Assembly (NCBI RefSeq): GCF_036241575.1
Contig: NZ_CP108455.1
Span: 5,645,501 to 5,709,500, forward strand
Direction: 5' to 3'
Source of the DNA: Streptomyces sp. NBC_01267
GTDB taxonomy: Bacteria; Actinomycetota; Actinomycetes; Streptomycetales; Streptomycetaceae
Length of the DNA: 64,000 bases
The position numbers and the translations under genes were made by a program. This document shows positions 36,198 to 44,717 of the stretch, piece after piece (the first letter of the stretch is position 1; the number at the start of each line of letters is the position of its first letter). A model generated the notes under the pieces. It saw nothing but the letters and a program-made list of their open reading frames with translations, was not told where the DNA came from and did no database searches.

Positions 36198-36824
36198 TCA
36201 GTCGAGCCAGTGCAGGCGGCCGAGGGTGACCAGGCGCATCTGGCGCCGTGCGGTGTCGCGTGCGCGTTCCACCGCCTGCGGGCCGGCCTCCTCGGCCTCC
36301 AGCAGGACCGAGGCGGTCATCACCATGTGGTCCACGTAGACACCCGCCAGCATCAGCAGATCGTCCTGGCTCCACCCCTCGGACTGCGGCTCGCCCGCGA
36401 ACGCCGCGGCCACCTCCTCGGTGAACAGGCGGAGTTGGGTCCCTATGGCCGTGCGCACCGGCTGGACCCCGCCGTGCCGTTCGCGGGCGATGAAGCGGAC
36501 ATGGGCGGGGTGCGTACGGACCAGGGCGGCGATGAGGTCGATGGTGGTGTCGATCCGTACCGCACTGTCGCCGGTCTCCGCGAGCGTGGCGGCGATGAGG
36601 CCGTGCAGGGAACCCAGGGTCTCTTCGACGAGAGCGACGCCGAGGTCGGCGGTGTCCCGGAAGTGCCGGTAGAAGGCTGTCGGCGCGACCCCCACGGCGC
36701 GCGTCACCTCACGCAGTCCGAGGCTGGAGAGACTCTGTTCCTCCAGCAGCCCGAGGGCCGCGTCCAGGAGGGCCTGGCGGGTCTTCTGCTTCTGGGCCTG
36801 GCGGATTCCGGCGGTGTGACTCAT
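36198..36824 (-). CDS. TetR family transcriptional regulator
   Basis: A 208-residue repressor. The N-terminal helix-turn-helix is at about residues 27-52: 'LSSLGLREVTRAVGVAPTAFYRHF', very close to the FabR/DesT-type fatty-acid regulators. The rest is a helical ligand domain. The ATG at 36824 gives 'MSHTAGIRQAQKQKTRQALLDAALGLL'; a longer start at 36872 is possible but would read through the probable promoter. A 28-bp dyad at 36879-36906 upstream is a good self-operator and also lies before the divergent small membrane protein at 36959. By family analogy, it may regulate lipid or membrane genes. Confidence 0.9.
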   Translation of the reverse strand: MSHTAGIRQAQKQKTRQALLDAALGLLEEQSLSSLGLREVTRAVGVAPTAFYRHFRDTADLGVALVEETLGSLHGLIAATLAETGDSAVRIDTTIDLIAALVRTHPAHVRFIARERHGGVQPVRTAIGTQLRLFTEEVAAAFAGEPQSEGWSQDDLLMLAGVYVDHMVMTASVLLEAEEAGPQAVERARDTARRQMRLVTLGRLHWLD

Positions 36825-36878
36825 GCCATTCAGTAAACAACCGTTCTCCGTCGAAGGGAAGCGTAGACTCACTGGTCA

Positions 36879-36906
36879 GTGAACAGTCGTACTCACAACT
36901 GTTCAC
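36879..36906. promoter_or_regulatory. TetR-type operator dyad
   Basis: GTGAACAGT (36879-36887) and ACTGTTCAC (36898-36906) are perfect 9-bp arms separated by ten bases. The dyad sits in the divergent gap between the TetR gene and the small membrane gene. Confidence 0.7.
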
Positions 36907-36958
36907 CGAATTGATCCGTCCGCTCCCGTGAGTCCGTCTGTTCTTCGGAAGGACAGTG

Positions 36959-37108
36959 ATGATTGCCCTCGTCGCGCTTCTCCTCCTGTTCGGAGTCGTG
37001 CTCGGTGCCGTGGCCCACTTCCCGGTCTCCGTGTCCCTGGTCGCCGCGCTCGTCATCGGCGGCTGGCTGGTCGTGTTCGCCGTGCGCGAGCGCCTCTCGT
37101 CCAAGTGA
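36959..37108 (+). CDS. 49-residue two-helix membrane protein
   Basis: A short reading frame starting at ATG 36959, six bases after the AAGGA ribosome site. It reads 'MIALVALLLLFGVVLGAVAH', then 'FPVSVSLVAALVIGGWLVVF' and a basic end 'AVRERLSSK': two hydrophobic helices with a short turn. Similar small proteins occur widely in Streptomyces beside TetR genes and DUF4190 genes, from memory. It is divergent from the TetR gene across the dyad 36879-36906, so it is probably a target of that regulator. Function unknown. Confidence 0.72.
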   Translation: MIALVALLLLFGVVLGAVAHFPVSVSLVAALVIGGWLVVFAVRERLSSK

Positions 37109-37162
37109 CAGCGCCCCAGTGACGGCGCATCAGTGACCGAGCCCGAGTAACGGAGCCGCACC

Positions 37163-37459
37163 ATGGAACTCACCACCCGCACCACCGCCCCTGCCCGCAC
37201 CGGCACCACCACCCGCATCGGCACCCGCGACGCCGACGGCATGGCCGTCGCCGCGTTCGTGCTCGGACTGCTCGGCCTGCTCGTGCTGAACATCGTCCTC
37301 GGTCCGACCGCCATCGTGCTGGCCGCACTCGCACTCCGGCGCGGCACCGCCCGCCGCGGACGCGCCCTGCTCGCGCTGGCGCTCGGTGTCGCGGACCTCG
37401 TGGTCCTGGCCGCGCTCGTCACCTCCAGCGGCGCCGTGATCTGGAACATCGGCGGCTGA
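37163..37459 (+). CDS. DUF4190-like small membrane protein
   Basis: A 98-residue protein with a Thr/Arg-rich cytoplasmic tail, then '[37 protein letters not shown]' and a second hydrophobic pair '[19 protein letters not shown]'. This is the A-F-V-L-G-L/G-P-x-A-I pattern of DUF4190. The start ATG at 37163 has GGAG at seven bases. It follows the 49-residue membrane protein by 54 bases and may share its transcript. Function unknown. Confidence 0.78.
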   Translation: MELTTRTTAPARTGTTTRIGTRDADGMAVAAFVLGLLGLLVLNIVLGPTAIVLAALALRRGTARRGRALLALALGVADLVVLAALVTSSGAVIWNIGG

Positions 37460-37517
37460 CCGACAGGTGGGACGGGCGTCGGGCCGACAAACCGAAGCTC
37501 GTAGAATCGTGGTCACC

Positions 37518-38681
37518 ATGGCTTACCTCGACCACGCTGCGACCACTCCCATGCTTCCGGAGGCGGTCGAGGCGATGACCGCCCAGCTCACCGTCACCGG
37601 CAACGCCTCATCGCTGCACGCCGCCGGGCGACGGGCTCGGCGTACCGTCGAGGAAGCCCGCGAGGCCCTCGCCGAATCGCTCGGCGCGCGCCCCAGCGAG
37701 GTGGTCTTCACCGCCGGCGGCACCGAGGCCGACAACCTCGCGGTCAAGGGGCTCTTCTGGTCCCGCCGGGACGCCGATCCGCGCCGGAACCGGGTGCTGG
37801 TCAGCCCCGTCGAGCACCACGCCGTCCTGGACGCCGTCGACTGGCTCGGCGCCCACGAAGGCGCGACCGTCGAATACCTTCCGGTCGACGCCTACGGCCG
37901 GGTGCACCCCGAAGCCCTCCGCGCGGCGATCGAACGGGACCCGTCCGATGTGGCCCTGGCCACCGTGATGTGGGCCAACAACGAGATCGGCACCGTCCTG
38001 CCGGTCCGCGAACTCGCCCAGGTGGCGGCCGAGTTCGAGATCCCGCTGCACGCCGACGCGGTCCAGGCGTACGGCCAGCTCCCGGTGGACTTCGCCGCGT
38101 CCGGCCTGGCCGCGATGACCGTGTCCGGCCACAAGATCGGCGGCCCCTACGGCATCGGCGCGCTGCTGCTCGGCCGCGAGTACACCCCGGTCCCGGTGCT
38201 GCACGGCGGCGGCCAGGAACGCCATGTCCGGTCCGGAACGCTCGACGCCCCGGCCATAGCCTCGTTCGCCGTCGCCGGGACGCTGGCCGCCGAGCGGCAG
38301 GCGGACTTCGCACGCGAGATCGGCGGGCTGCGCGACGCACTGATCGCGGCCGTACGGTCGGCCTGCCCCGAAGCGATCCTCGGCGGCGACCCGGTCGACC
38401 GGCTCCCCGCCAACGCCCACTTCACCTTCCCCGGCTGCGAGGGCGACTCCCTGCTGCTGCTCCTGGACGCCCAGGGCATCGCCTGTTCCACGGGCTCGGC
38501 CTGCACGGCGGGGGTGGCCCAGCCCAGCCACGTACTCCTGGCCACCGGCACGGATCCGGACCTGGCACGGGGGACGCTGAGGTTCTCGCTCGGGCACACG
38601 TCGACGGAGGCCGATGTGGCGGCGGTGGCGGAAGCGATCGGTCCCGCGGTGGAACGGGCGAGGTCGGCGGGGCTGAGCTGA
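37518..38681 (+). CDS. cysteine desulfurase (IscS/NifS-like)
   Basis: A PLP enzyme of 387 residues that removes sulfur from cysteine as a persulfide. PLP lysine Lys206 lies in '[15 protein letters not shown]', the PLP-stacking His in '[10 protein letters not shown]', and the persulfide Cys329 in '[10 protein letters not shown]'. Start ATG 37518 gives the standard '[11 protein letters not shown]'. The next plus-strand gene is mnmA, whose thiolation reaction needs this sulfur; an amidase gene on the other strand lies between them. Its main role is therefore probably tRNA 2-thiouridine formation, with possible help in Fe-S assembly. Confidence 0.94.
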   Translation: MAYLDHAATTPMLPEAVEAMTAQLTVTGNASSLHAAGRRARRTVEEAREALAESLGARPSEVVFTAGGTEADNLAVKGLFWSRRDADPRRNRVLVSPVEHHAVLDAVDWLGAHEGATVEYLPVDAYGRVHPEALRAAIERDPSDVALATVMWANNEIGTVLPVRELAQVAAEFEIPLHADAVQAYGQLPVDFAASGLAAMTVSGHKIGGPYGIGALLLGREYTPVPVLHGGGQERHVRSGTLDAPAIASFAVAGTLAAERQADFAREIGGLRDALIAAVRSACPEAILGGDPVDRLPANAHFTFPGCEGDSLLLLLDAQGIACSTGSACTAGVAQPSHVLLATGTDPDLARGTLRFSLGHTSTEADVAAVAEAIGPAVERARSAGLS

Positions 38682-38762
38682 GCCGCCCGCCGCGACGACG
38701 GCCCTCGGCCCATCGGGCCCACGCGGCACCCGGCCCTGCCCGGGGCCGTGATTCTCAGCCGC

Positions 38763-39407
38763 TCACACGGCCCGCACCAGCCTCAGGTAGTGCGCCCAGT
38801 CCCAGTACCGCCCCGGATCCGTATGGTCCGCGCCAGGCACCTCCACGTGCCCGACGATGTGTTCCCGGTCGACGGGTATCCCGTACCGCTTGCATATCCC
38901 CGCCGTCAGCCGCGCCGACGACCGGTACATCGCGTCCGTGAACGACGCGGGCCGGTCCACGAAGCCCTCGTGCTCTATGCCGATGCTGCGTTCGTTGTAG
39001 GAGCGGTTCCCCGCGTGGAACGCCACGTCCAGCTCGCGGACCGTCTGCGCCACGTGCCCGTCCCTGCGGAGCACGTAGTGCGCGGCGGCCCGGTGCGCCG
39101 GGTCGCCGAAGACCTGGAGCGCCATCGTGAAGCTGCCCTGCACGACATGGATGACCACCCGGTCGATCGCGTAGTCGTCGGGGCGGTCGGCCCGTCGGTA
39201 GTTCGCGGGGGAGGCAGCGGCCCACTGCGCGCCCGCGTAGTCCACCGCGCCCGCCTCACGCGGTCCGCCGCCCCCGTGCGTCCGGTGCTCGCGGCCCAGC
39301 ACCACGGCTCCGACAGCCGCGCCGAGCCCGCCCAGCCCACCGAGCAGCAGGCCCCGGCGCCCCAGGTGGCGGCCGGGGTTCCATCCTGCGCTGCCCTTTG
39401 TCCCCAT
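38763..39407 (-). CDS. Tat-exported N-acetylmuramoyl-L-alanine amidase
   Basis: A 214-residue zinc amidase of the Amidase_2/PGRP fold that cuts the bond between MurNAc and the peptide stem. The N-terminus holds a twin-arginine signal ([12 protein letters not shown]) and hydrophobic stretch. Zinc ligands fit His in '[11 protein letters not shown]' and '[11 protein letters not shown]', with the catalytic region 'IGIEHEGFV'. The ATG at 39407 is divergent from mnmA with a 61-base gap. It is probably secreted and used in cell-wall turnover. Confidence 0.9.
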   Translation of the reverse strand: MGTKGSAGWNPGRHLGRRGLLLGGLGGLGAAVGAVVLGREHRTHGGGGPREAGAVDYAGAQWAAASPANYRRADRPDDYAIDRVVIHVVQGSFTMALQVFGDPAHRAAAHYVLRRDGHVAQTVRELDVAFHAGNRSYNERSIGIEHEGFVDRPASFTDAMYRSSARLTAGICKRYGIPVDREHIVGHVEVPGADHTDPGRYWDWAHYLRLVRAV

Positions 39408-39468
39408 ACGATCGTCAACGCATACTCACGCGCTTTCGGTTCCCCCGTGCCCGTACCCTGGTACGGCT

Positions 39469-40608
39469 ATGACTCAGACATCCCAGAGCCCCCGCCCCCG
39501 TCCCCTCCGGGTACTGGCCGCCATGTCCGGCGGCGTGGACTCCGCCGTCGCCGCCGCCCGCGCCGCCGAAGCCGGGCACGACGTGACAGGCGTGCACCTG
39601 GCGCTCTCCGCCAACCCGCAGTCCTTCCGTACGGGCGCGCGCGGCTGCTGCACCATCGAGGACTCCCGCGACGCCCGGCGCGCGGCCGACGTCATCGGCA
39701 TCCCGTTCTACGTCTGGGACCTGGCCGAGCGGTTCCGTGAGGACGTCGTCGACGACTTCGTCGCGGAGTACGAGGCCGGGCGCACCCCCAACCCGTGCCT
39801 GCGCTGCAACGAGAAGATCAAGTTCGCGGCGCTGCTCGACAAGGCGCTCGCCCTGGGCTTCGACGCGGTCTGCACCGGCCACTACGCGACGGTCGTCGTC
39901 AACGAGGACGGCACGCGGGAGATGCACCGCGCCTCCGACATGGCGAAGGACCAGTCGTACGTCCTCGGGGTCCTCGACGAGCGCCAGCTCGCCCACGCGA
40001 TGTTCCCGCTCGGTGACACCCTCACCACGAAGGACGAGATCCGCGGCGAGGCCGAGCGGCGGGGCCTGGCCGTCGCCAAGAAGCCCGACAGCCACGACAT
40101 CTGCTTCATCGCCGACGGCGACACCCAGGGCTTCCTCGCCTCGCGCCTCGGCGGCAAGGCGGAGGGCGACATCGTCGACGAGTCCGGTACGAAGGTGGGC
40201 AGCCACGACGGCGCCTTCGGCTTCACCATCGGCCAGCGCAAGGGCCTGCGGATCGGCCACCCGGCCGCCGACGGCAAGCCGCGCTACGTGCTCGACATCT
40301 CCCCGGTGAACAACACGGTGACGGTCGGACCGGTGGAGGCCCTGGACGTCACCGCGCTCACCGCGATCAAGCCCCGCTGGTGCGGGAACGCCCCGGCGGG
40401 CCCCGGAGCGTACACCGCACAGCTGCGCGCGCACGGCGGCGAGACGGCGGTCACCGCCGAGCTGGTCGGTGACGAGCTGCGGGTCTCCTTCGACGAGCCG
40501 GTCCGGGGCGTGGCCCCCGGCCAGGCGATCGTGCTCTACGACGGCACCCGGGTCGTCGGCTCGGCGACGATCGCCACGACGGACCGGGCGGCCACGGCGG
40601 CGGTGTGA
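39469..40608 (+). CDS. mnmA: tRNA-specific 2-thiouridylase
   Basis: A 379-residue enzyme that adenylates U34 of Lys, Glu and Gln tRNAs and replaces its oxygen with sulfur. The PP-loop SGGVDS lies at 20-25; Cys110 ([14 protein letters not shown]) and Cys212 (DICFIADG) are the catalytic pair. 'VCTGHYAT' and '[10 protein letters not shown]' bind the tRNA and ATP. The start ATG 39469 gives '[22 protein letters not shown]'. It receives sulfur from the desulfurase encoded just upstream. A terminator hairpin begins at the base after its stop codon. Confidence 0.96.
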   Translation: MTQTSQSPRPRPLRVLAAMSGGVDSAVAAARAAEAGHDVTGVHLALSANPQSFRTGARGCCTIEDSRDARRAADVIGIPFYVWDLAERFREDVVDDFVAEYEAGRTPNPCLRCNEKIKFAALLDKALALGFDAVCTGHYATVVVNEDGTREMHRASDMAKDQSYVLGVLDERQLAHAMFPLGDTLTTKDEIRGEAERRGLAVAKKPDSHDICFIADGDTQGFLASRLGGKAEGDIVDESGTKVGSHDGAFGFTIGQRKGLRIGHPAADGKPRYVLDISPVNNTVTVGPVEALDVTALTAIKPRWCGNAPAGPGAYTAQLRAHGGETAVTAELVGDELRVSFDEPVRGVAPGQAIVLYDGTRVVGSATIATTDRAATAAV

Positions 40609-40630
40609 CCGGCACGGTCGTCCGTGCCGG
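40609..40630 (+). terminator. terminator after mnmA
   Basis: CCGGCACGG (40609-40617) and CCGTGCCGG (40622-40630) form a perfect 9-bp stem with a TCGT loop, immediately after the mnmA TGA. Confidence 0.82.
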
Positions 40631-40875
40631 GTGAGGTGGCGGCGGCCGGTAGTGCGGATCGGCCGGGCGAGCCGGCCCGCCCGGACCGGGTCACAGCGCG
40701 GCTAGGACGAGGGCGTATCTCGAACTCTGCATGTCAACTCCCCGTTGTGGCACCGCACTCGGGGGCGGCGCCGTCCCGGCAATTGCGCGGGGAGCGGCAC
40801 GGACTCACGTGACAGGGGTACGGACTCGCCTGTGTACGATGCGGCATCGTGCGAGCCAGCAGGGGGAGAGCAGCG

Positions 40876-41388
40876 GTGACAACGGAACCGGGCATCGTCA
40901 CGCCGGACGGTCGGATGTCCTTGGCGGAGGCGGCGTGCCGATATCAGGCGGGTGAGGTCTGCTCGGAGGACCTGCCGATGATCGCTGCCGAGGCGCTCGC
41001 CGCCGGGCTGGACGCCCCGACACTGTGCGAACTAGCAGGGTGGCCGCGCACCGCTGATCCCCGCGACATTCGTGATGCGTTCGAGCAGGCCCTCTCCGAG
41101 TCAGGAATCGAGCTGCCTGCTCCCGGCCTGGCACGCCGCCACGCGCTGCGCCGCCTGGCAGAGCGAATCATCGACGGCGGGGAGACCGCTCTCACGGAGA
41201 CCGTGGCGGACGACTGGTGGGAGACCGCAGTCGAGACCCCGGAGGAGCGGGTGTTCGTGTCGCTGATCCCGCAATGCGTGTGCTGCATCGAGTACACGCT
41301 GGGGTTCGACCAGCCGACTTGGGTGGCCGAGCTGCGAACTGCCGCGCTCGCCCTGACGTCGTCCCCGCCGGTCGGCTGCGGCTGTTGA
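40876..41388 (+). CDS. hypothetical protein, cysteine-rich C-terminus
   Basis: A 170-residue soluble protein not matched to a named family. The first half, 'MSLAEAACRYQAGEVCSEDLPMIAAEALAAGL', looks like an alpha-helical domain; the second has 'LIPQCVCCIEYTLGFDQPTW' and ends 'VGCGC'. With six or more cysteines in close pairs it may bind a metal, but this is inference. The GTG at 40876 is chosen for AGGGGGAGAG upstream; a GTG at 40849 would add nine residues. It stands alone after the mnmA terminator. Confidence 0.7.
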   Translation: MTTEPGIVTPDGRMSLAEAACRYQAGEVCSEDLPMIAAEALAAGLDAPTLCELAGWPRTADPRDIRDAFEQALSESGIELPAPGLARRHALRRLAERIIDGGETALTETVADDWWETAVETPEERVFVSLIPQCVCCIEYTLGFDQPTWVAELRTAALALTSSPPVGCGC

Positions 41389-41520
41389 ACCCGGCTTCGA
41401 GGGTCTGCGGGCCGTGCTCGGACGAGCCCGCCGGGCGCCCCGCACGTCAGAGCGCCCCCGATGCCGTCCGCGTGCGGCACGGCGACCTCGACGCAGTTGT
41501 TGCCTGACGCTTCGGAGGGC

Positions 41521-41594
41521 CCGGGTGGACCCGGCGGGAAGAACCGTCCGGTTCGAACTCGCCCTCGGGGCCGTCTCCGCCTGGGTCCACCCGG
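41521..41594. other. nested inverted repeat near the DUF427 3' end
   Basis: A perfect 12-bp closing stem (CCGGGTGGACCC, 41521-41532, with GGGTCCACCCGG, 41583-41594) encloses a smaller hairpin (GAACC/GGTTC, 41541-41554). It lies between two convergent genes and may be a two-way terminator or a structured RNA. Confidence 0.5.
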
Positions 41595-41606
41595 CAGCCG
41601 GGCGGC

Positions 41607-41930
41607 TCAGACCACCTCGGTGTCGTAGAAGCAGAAGTGGTCCTTGATCTCCGCCACTTGGGCCAGCGGCTCCGGGTACGCCCAGACCAGATCGGCGGCC
41701 CCGGGCAACGACCAGTACGACGCGTCGCCCTTGAACGGGCAGTGGGTGTGCGTGTCCGAAGGTGTCAGCAGTTCGGTGCGTACGTCCTCCGGCGGGAGGT
41801 AGTAGCGCACCGGCAGCCCTGTCTCGTGCAGCAGCAGGGGGCGGCGGCTCTCCGCCAGGACCTGGCCCTCACGAACAACCCGTACATGGTCGGTGCCCTG
41901 CTCGACGGTGATGCGGTGTCCGGTAGTCAT
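41607..41930 (-). CDS. DUF427 domain protein
   Basis: A 107-residue beta-rich protein carrying the DUF427 block: 'VLAESRRPLLLHETGLPVRYYLPPEDVRTELL', 'THCPFKGDASYWSL' and 'VWAYPEPLAQVAEIKDHFCFYDTEV'. The family is widespread and uncharacterised; the 'CPFKG' and 'YP.P' motifs are invariant in what I recall. The ATG at 41930 gives a full-length product. It is divergent from the LOG-like gene with a 50-base gap. Confidence 0.88.
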   Translation of the reverse strand: MTTGHRITVEQGTDHVRVVREGQVLAESRRPLLLHETGLPVRYYLPPEDVRTELLTPSDTHTHCPFKGDASYWSLPGAADLVWAYPEPLAQVAEIKDHFCFYDTEVV

Positions 41931-41980
41931 GACTGGTACAGCGCTCGGAGCGGCCCGCTTCTTCCCTCTACGGTGGACGC

Positions 41981-42520
41981 ATGAATATCTGTGTCTTCCT
42001 CTCCGCCGCCGACCTCGACGAGCGCTACACCCGCCCCGCCCGTGAATTCGCCGAGCTGATCGGCAAGGGCGGTCACACCCTGGTCTGGGGCGGTTCGGAG
42101 AGCGGCCTCATGAAGGTCGTCGCCGACGGGGTGCAGGAGAACGGGGGGCGGCTCGTCGGGGTCTCCGTGGACTTCCTGGCCGCGAAGGCCCGCACCGATG
42201 CCGACGAGATGGTCATCGCCGCCGACCTCGCCGAGCGCAAGGCGCTGCTGCTCGCCAAGTCGGACGCTGTCGTGATCATGGTCGGTGGGACCGGGACGCT
42301 GGACGAGGCCACCGAGATCCTGGAGCTGAAGAAGCACGGCAGGACGGACAAGCCCGTGGTGCTGCTGAACACGGCGGGCTTCTACGACGGGCTGAAGCAG
42401 CAGTTCCAGCGGATGGAGGACGAGGGCTTCCTGCCCGTGCCCCTCACTGACCTGGTGTTCTTCGCGGAGGACGGGGTGGCGGCGCTGGCCTACCTGGAGG
42501 AGTCGCACGGCGTGCAGTAG
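41981..42520 (+). CDS. LOG-like (TIGR00730) Rossmann-fold protein
   Basis: A 179-residue protein of the LOG/YgdH family, often misnamed lysine decarboxylase. Characterised members are nucleotide 5'-monophosphate phosphoribohydrolases that release cytokinin or purine bases. The nucleotide-binding motif PGGxGTxxE appears as VGGTGTLDE (101-109), with 'AERKALLL' before it in place of the usual RK helix. The leading Pro is replaced by Val. It is followed 15 bases later by the SDR gene, probably one transcript. Confidence 0.83.
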   Translation: MNICVFLSAADLDERYTRPAREFAELIGKGGHTLVWGGSESGLMKVVADGVQENGGRLVGVSVDFLAAKARTDADEMVIAADLAERKALLLAKSDAVVIMVGGTGTLDEATEILELKKHGRTDKPVVLLNTAGFYDGLKQQFQRMEDEGFLPVPLTDLVFFAEDGVAALAYLEESHGVQ

Positions 42521-42535
42521 TGCGACGATGGGGCC

Positions 42536-43225
42536 ATGGCTACACATGTGATCACCGGCGCGGGTTCCGGCATCGGCGCGGCCGTCGCGCGCCGTCTCCA
42601 CGAGCGGGGTGACGACCTCGTCATCGTGGCGCGCGACGCCGGGCGCGCCAGGGAGCTCGCGGGGCGCTTCCCCGGGGCGGGCACGCTCGTCGCGGACCTG
42701 GCGAACCCCGACCGTATTTCCTGGGCGCTCGACAAGCAGGCGCTGCCCGCGCAGGTCGACTCGCTGCTGCACATCGCGGGCATCGTCGACCTCGGCCCCA
42801 TCGCGGAACTGCGCCCCACGACCTGGCACCAGCAGCTCAACACCAACCTCGTCGCACCGGCCGAGCTGACCCGGCTGATGCTGCCGCAGCTCCGTACCGT
42901 CCGGGGCCAGGTGATCTTCGTCAACTCCGGCGCGGGCCTGAACGCCCACGCCGAGTGGGGCGCGTACGCCGCCGCCAAGCACGGGCTGAAGGCCCTGGCC
43001 GACGCGCTCCGCCACGAGGAGCACGGGAACGGCGTACGGGTCACGTCCGTCTACCCCGGACGTACCGCCAGCCCGATGCAGGCCAAGGTCCACTCGCAGG
43101 AGGGCAAGGAGTACCGCCCGGAGGGCCTGATCGACCCCGAGTCGGTCGCCACCACGATCCTCATGGCGCTGGACCTGCCGCGGGACGCGGAGGTCAACGA
43201 CCTGACGGTGCGCGCCGGCCGCTGA
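42536..43225 (+). CDS. short-chain dehydrogenase/reductase
   Basis: A 229-residue classical-type SDR. The cofactor motif TGAGSGIG lies at 7-14, with 'HIAGI' in place of NNAG. The catalytic residues are Ser131, Tyr144 and Lys148 (YAAAK). Arg33 after the second strand ('VIVARDAGR') suggests NADP(H). The start ATG at 42536 is 15 bases from the LOG-like gene. The substrate is unknown. It is convergent with the PQQ-like repeat gene, six bases away. Confidence 0.92.
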   Translation: MATHVITGAGSGIGAAVARRLHERGDDLVIVARDAGRARELAGRFPGAGTLVADLANPDRISWALDKQALPAQVDSLLHIAGIVDLGPIAELRPTTWHQQLNTNLVAPAELTRLMLPQLRTVRGQVIFVNSGAGLNAHAEWGAYAAAKHGLKALADALRHEEHGNGVRVTSVYPGRTASPMQAKVHSQEGKEYRPEGLIDPESVATTILMALDLPRDAEVNDLTVRAGR

Positions 43226-43231
43226 GACCGC

Positions 43232-44599
43232 TCACTCCGCCAGCGCCAGATCCACCGAGGAGAAGGCGAAGTCCGCCCAGCCGATCAGGACCACCCCGGA
43301 CCCCGCCCCGCGGATCGCGGGAAGCGACCTCTGGTCCTCGTTCTCGCCCTGGAACAGTGACTTCGGCAGATCCGCCCGGGACAGTTCGTGACCGGTACGC
43401 GCATCGAGCACCAGGAGCCGGGCGGAGGCGGGCACCTTGTCCCGCCGGGCATCGAGTGGCGGGACGCCCTGGGTGACGTACACCCGGCCGTCGGCTATCC
43501 AGGGCCTGCCGAACTCAAGCCCCTTGGTGGCCGGGTGGGTCCAGGCGGTTCGGTTCCCCTCCGCGGTCACCCGTATCGCGGTGAGAGTCCGGCTGCTGCT
43601 GGAGTCGAACACCATGATGTTGTCGTCGGCGTAGCCGAGAGACAGGTCGTTCGACAGCGCTGTCGAACGGGTCCGGGGCCGGCTGCCGGAGACATCGGTC
43701 ACGACCAGTGCGTCGCGCACGGACGCGGTCGCCATGGTGTGGTCGTCGAGGCGCCAGTAGCCGGTGATCTCGTCCTTCAGCTGCCAGCGAGGGTGGCCCG
43801 TGCTCCGGTCCATACCGGACAGGACGTACTCGTCACTGCTGCCCTCGCAGTCGGTGGCCCGGTACGCCACCACGTCCTTCAGAGCGACGGGGGCCCGGAC
43901 GGCCCACTTCCGGCACCCCTTGGGCGGGGGAGCCGTCCAGAGCCGCTTGCCGTCGTGCACGGCAAGAGCGGTGACCGAGGCCGGCTGGCTGAGGATCACC
44001 GTGTCCTCGTCGAGCCAGAGCCTGCTCTGCCCGGACTTCGCGTCGCCGGGCACCTTGACGTGCCAGCGCGGCTTGCCGCTGTGTGCGTCGATCCCGACCA
44101 CGAGCTGGTCGTCGAACGAGAGCACCACCGTGTCCCGGGAGTTCGTCACGTCCACCAGGCCGGTCTTCTCCCGCCCGTAGTGCCAGTAGCTCTTGCCCGT
44201 ACGGAGAGAGAACGCCGTGACGCCCCTGGGCTCCTCGTGCAGGTACAGCCCACCGGCGATCCCGCTCATGGAGCCCTCGAAGGTCGCCACCACCCTGCTG
44301 GGCTTCACGGGCGCACTGCTGCCGAGCGCCGCCGGGAAGTCGCCGTGCGGCCCGCTCATCTGCTCGTGGTAGCGGGTGAGGTACGTGTACGTCTGCCAGC
44401 CACCGATGGCCAGCGCGAGCACCACCGCGACGGTCACCAGCTTGACCGCCCTGACCCGGACCCACGCAGCCGTGGCACGCGCCGACTCGGCGGGGCTGCG
44501 CCGTATCCGCGGGACGCGCCCGTCGGGGCCCACCACCGGCGGGTCCTCCGACTCCGTGCCGCTGGAGTTCCAGGTCCAGCCGTCCAGATCGTCCTTCAT
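43232..44599 (-). CDS. membrane-anchored PQQ-like beta-propeller protein
   Basis: A 455-residue protein with a cytoplasmic acidic/Arg-rich head, one membrane helix (about 52-68, 'LVTVAVVLALAIGGWQTY'), then an extracytoplasmic propeller. Blades show PQQ-like repeats: 'GVTAFSLRTGKSYWHYG', 'VVGIDAHSGKPRWHVKV', 'SVTALAVHDGKRLWTAP' and 'LLVLDARTGHELSR'. No PQQ-dehydrogenase active-site residues were seen, so it is probably structural or sensory. The ATG at 44599 follows GGGGGAG. Function unknown. Confidence 0.82.
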   Translation of the reverse strand: MKDDLDGWTWNSSGTESEDPPVVGPDGRVPRIRRSPAESARATAAWVRVRAVKLVTVAVVLALAIGGWQTYTYLTRYHEQMSGPHGDFPAALGSSAPVKPSRVVATFEGSMSGIAGGLYLHEEPRGVTAFSLRTGKSYWHYGREKTGLVDVTNSRDTVVLSFDDQLVVGIDAHSGKPRWHVKVPGDAKSGQSRLWLDEDTVILSQPASVTALAVHDGKRLWTAPPPKGCRKWAVRAPVALKDVVAYRATDCEGSSDEYVLSGMDRSTGHPRWQLKDEITGYWRLDDHTMATASVRDALVVTDVSGSRPRTRSTALSNDLSLGYADDNIMVFDSSSSRTLTAIRVTAEGNRTAWTHPATKGLEFGRPWIADGRVYVTQGVPPLDARRDKVPASARLLVLDARTGHELSRADLPKSLFQGENEDQRSLPAIRGAGSGVVLIGWADFAFSSVDLALAE

Positions 44600-44717
44600 C
44601 GCTCTCCCCCGATTGCTGTGCGCCAGATGGTAGTACCGCCCACTGACAGCGCGACCGCTGCCCCGGCCCCGGCCTCGGCCGTCATCCGGCTGTCCCTCCT
44701 GCTCGTAGGCTTTGTGC

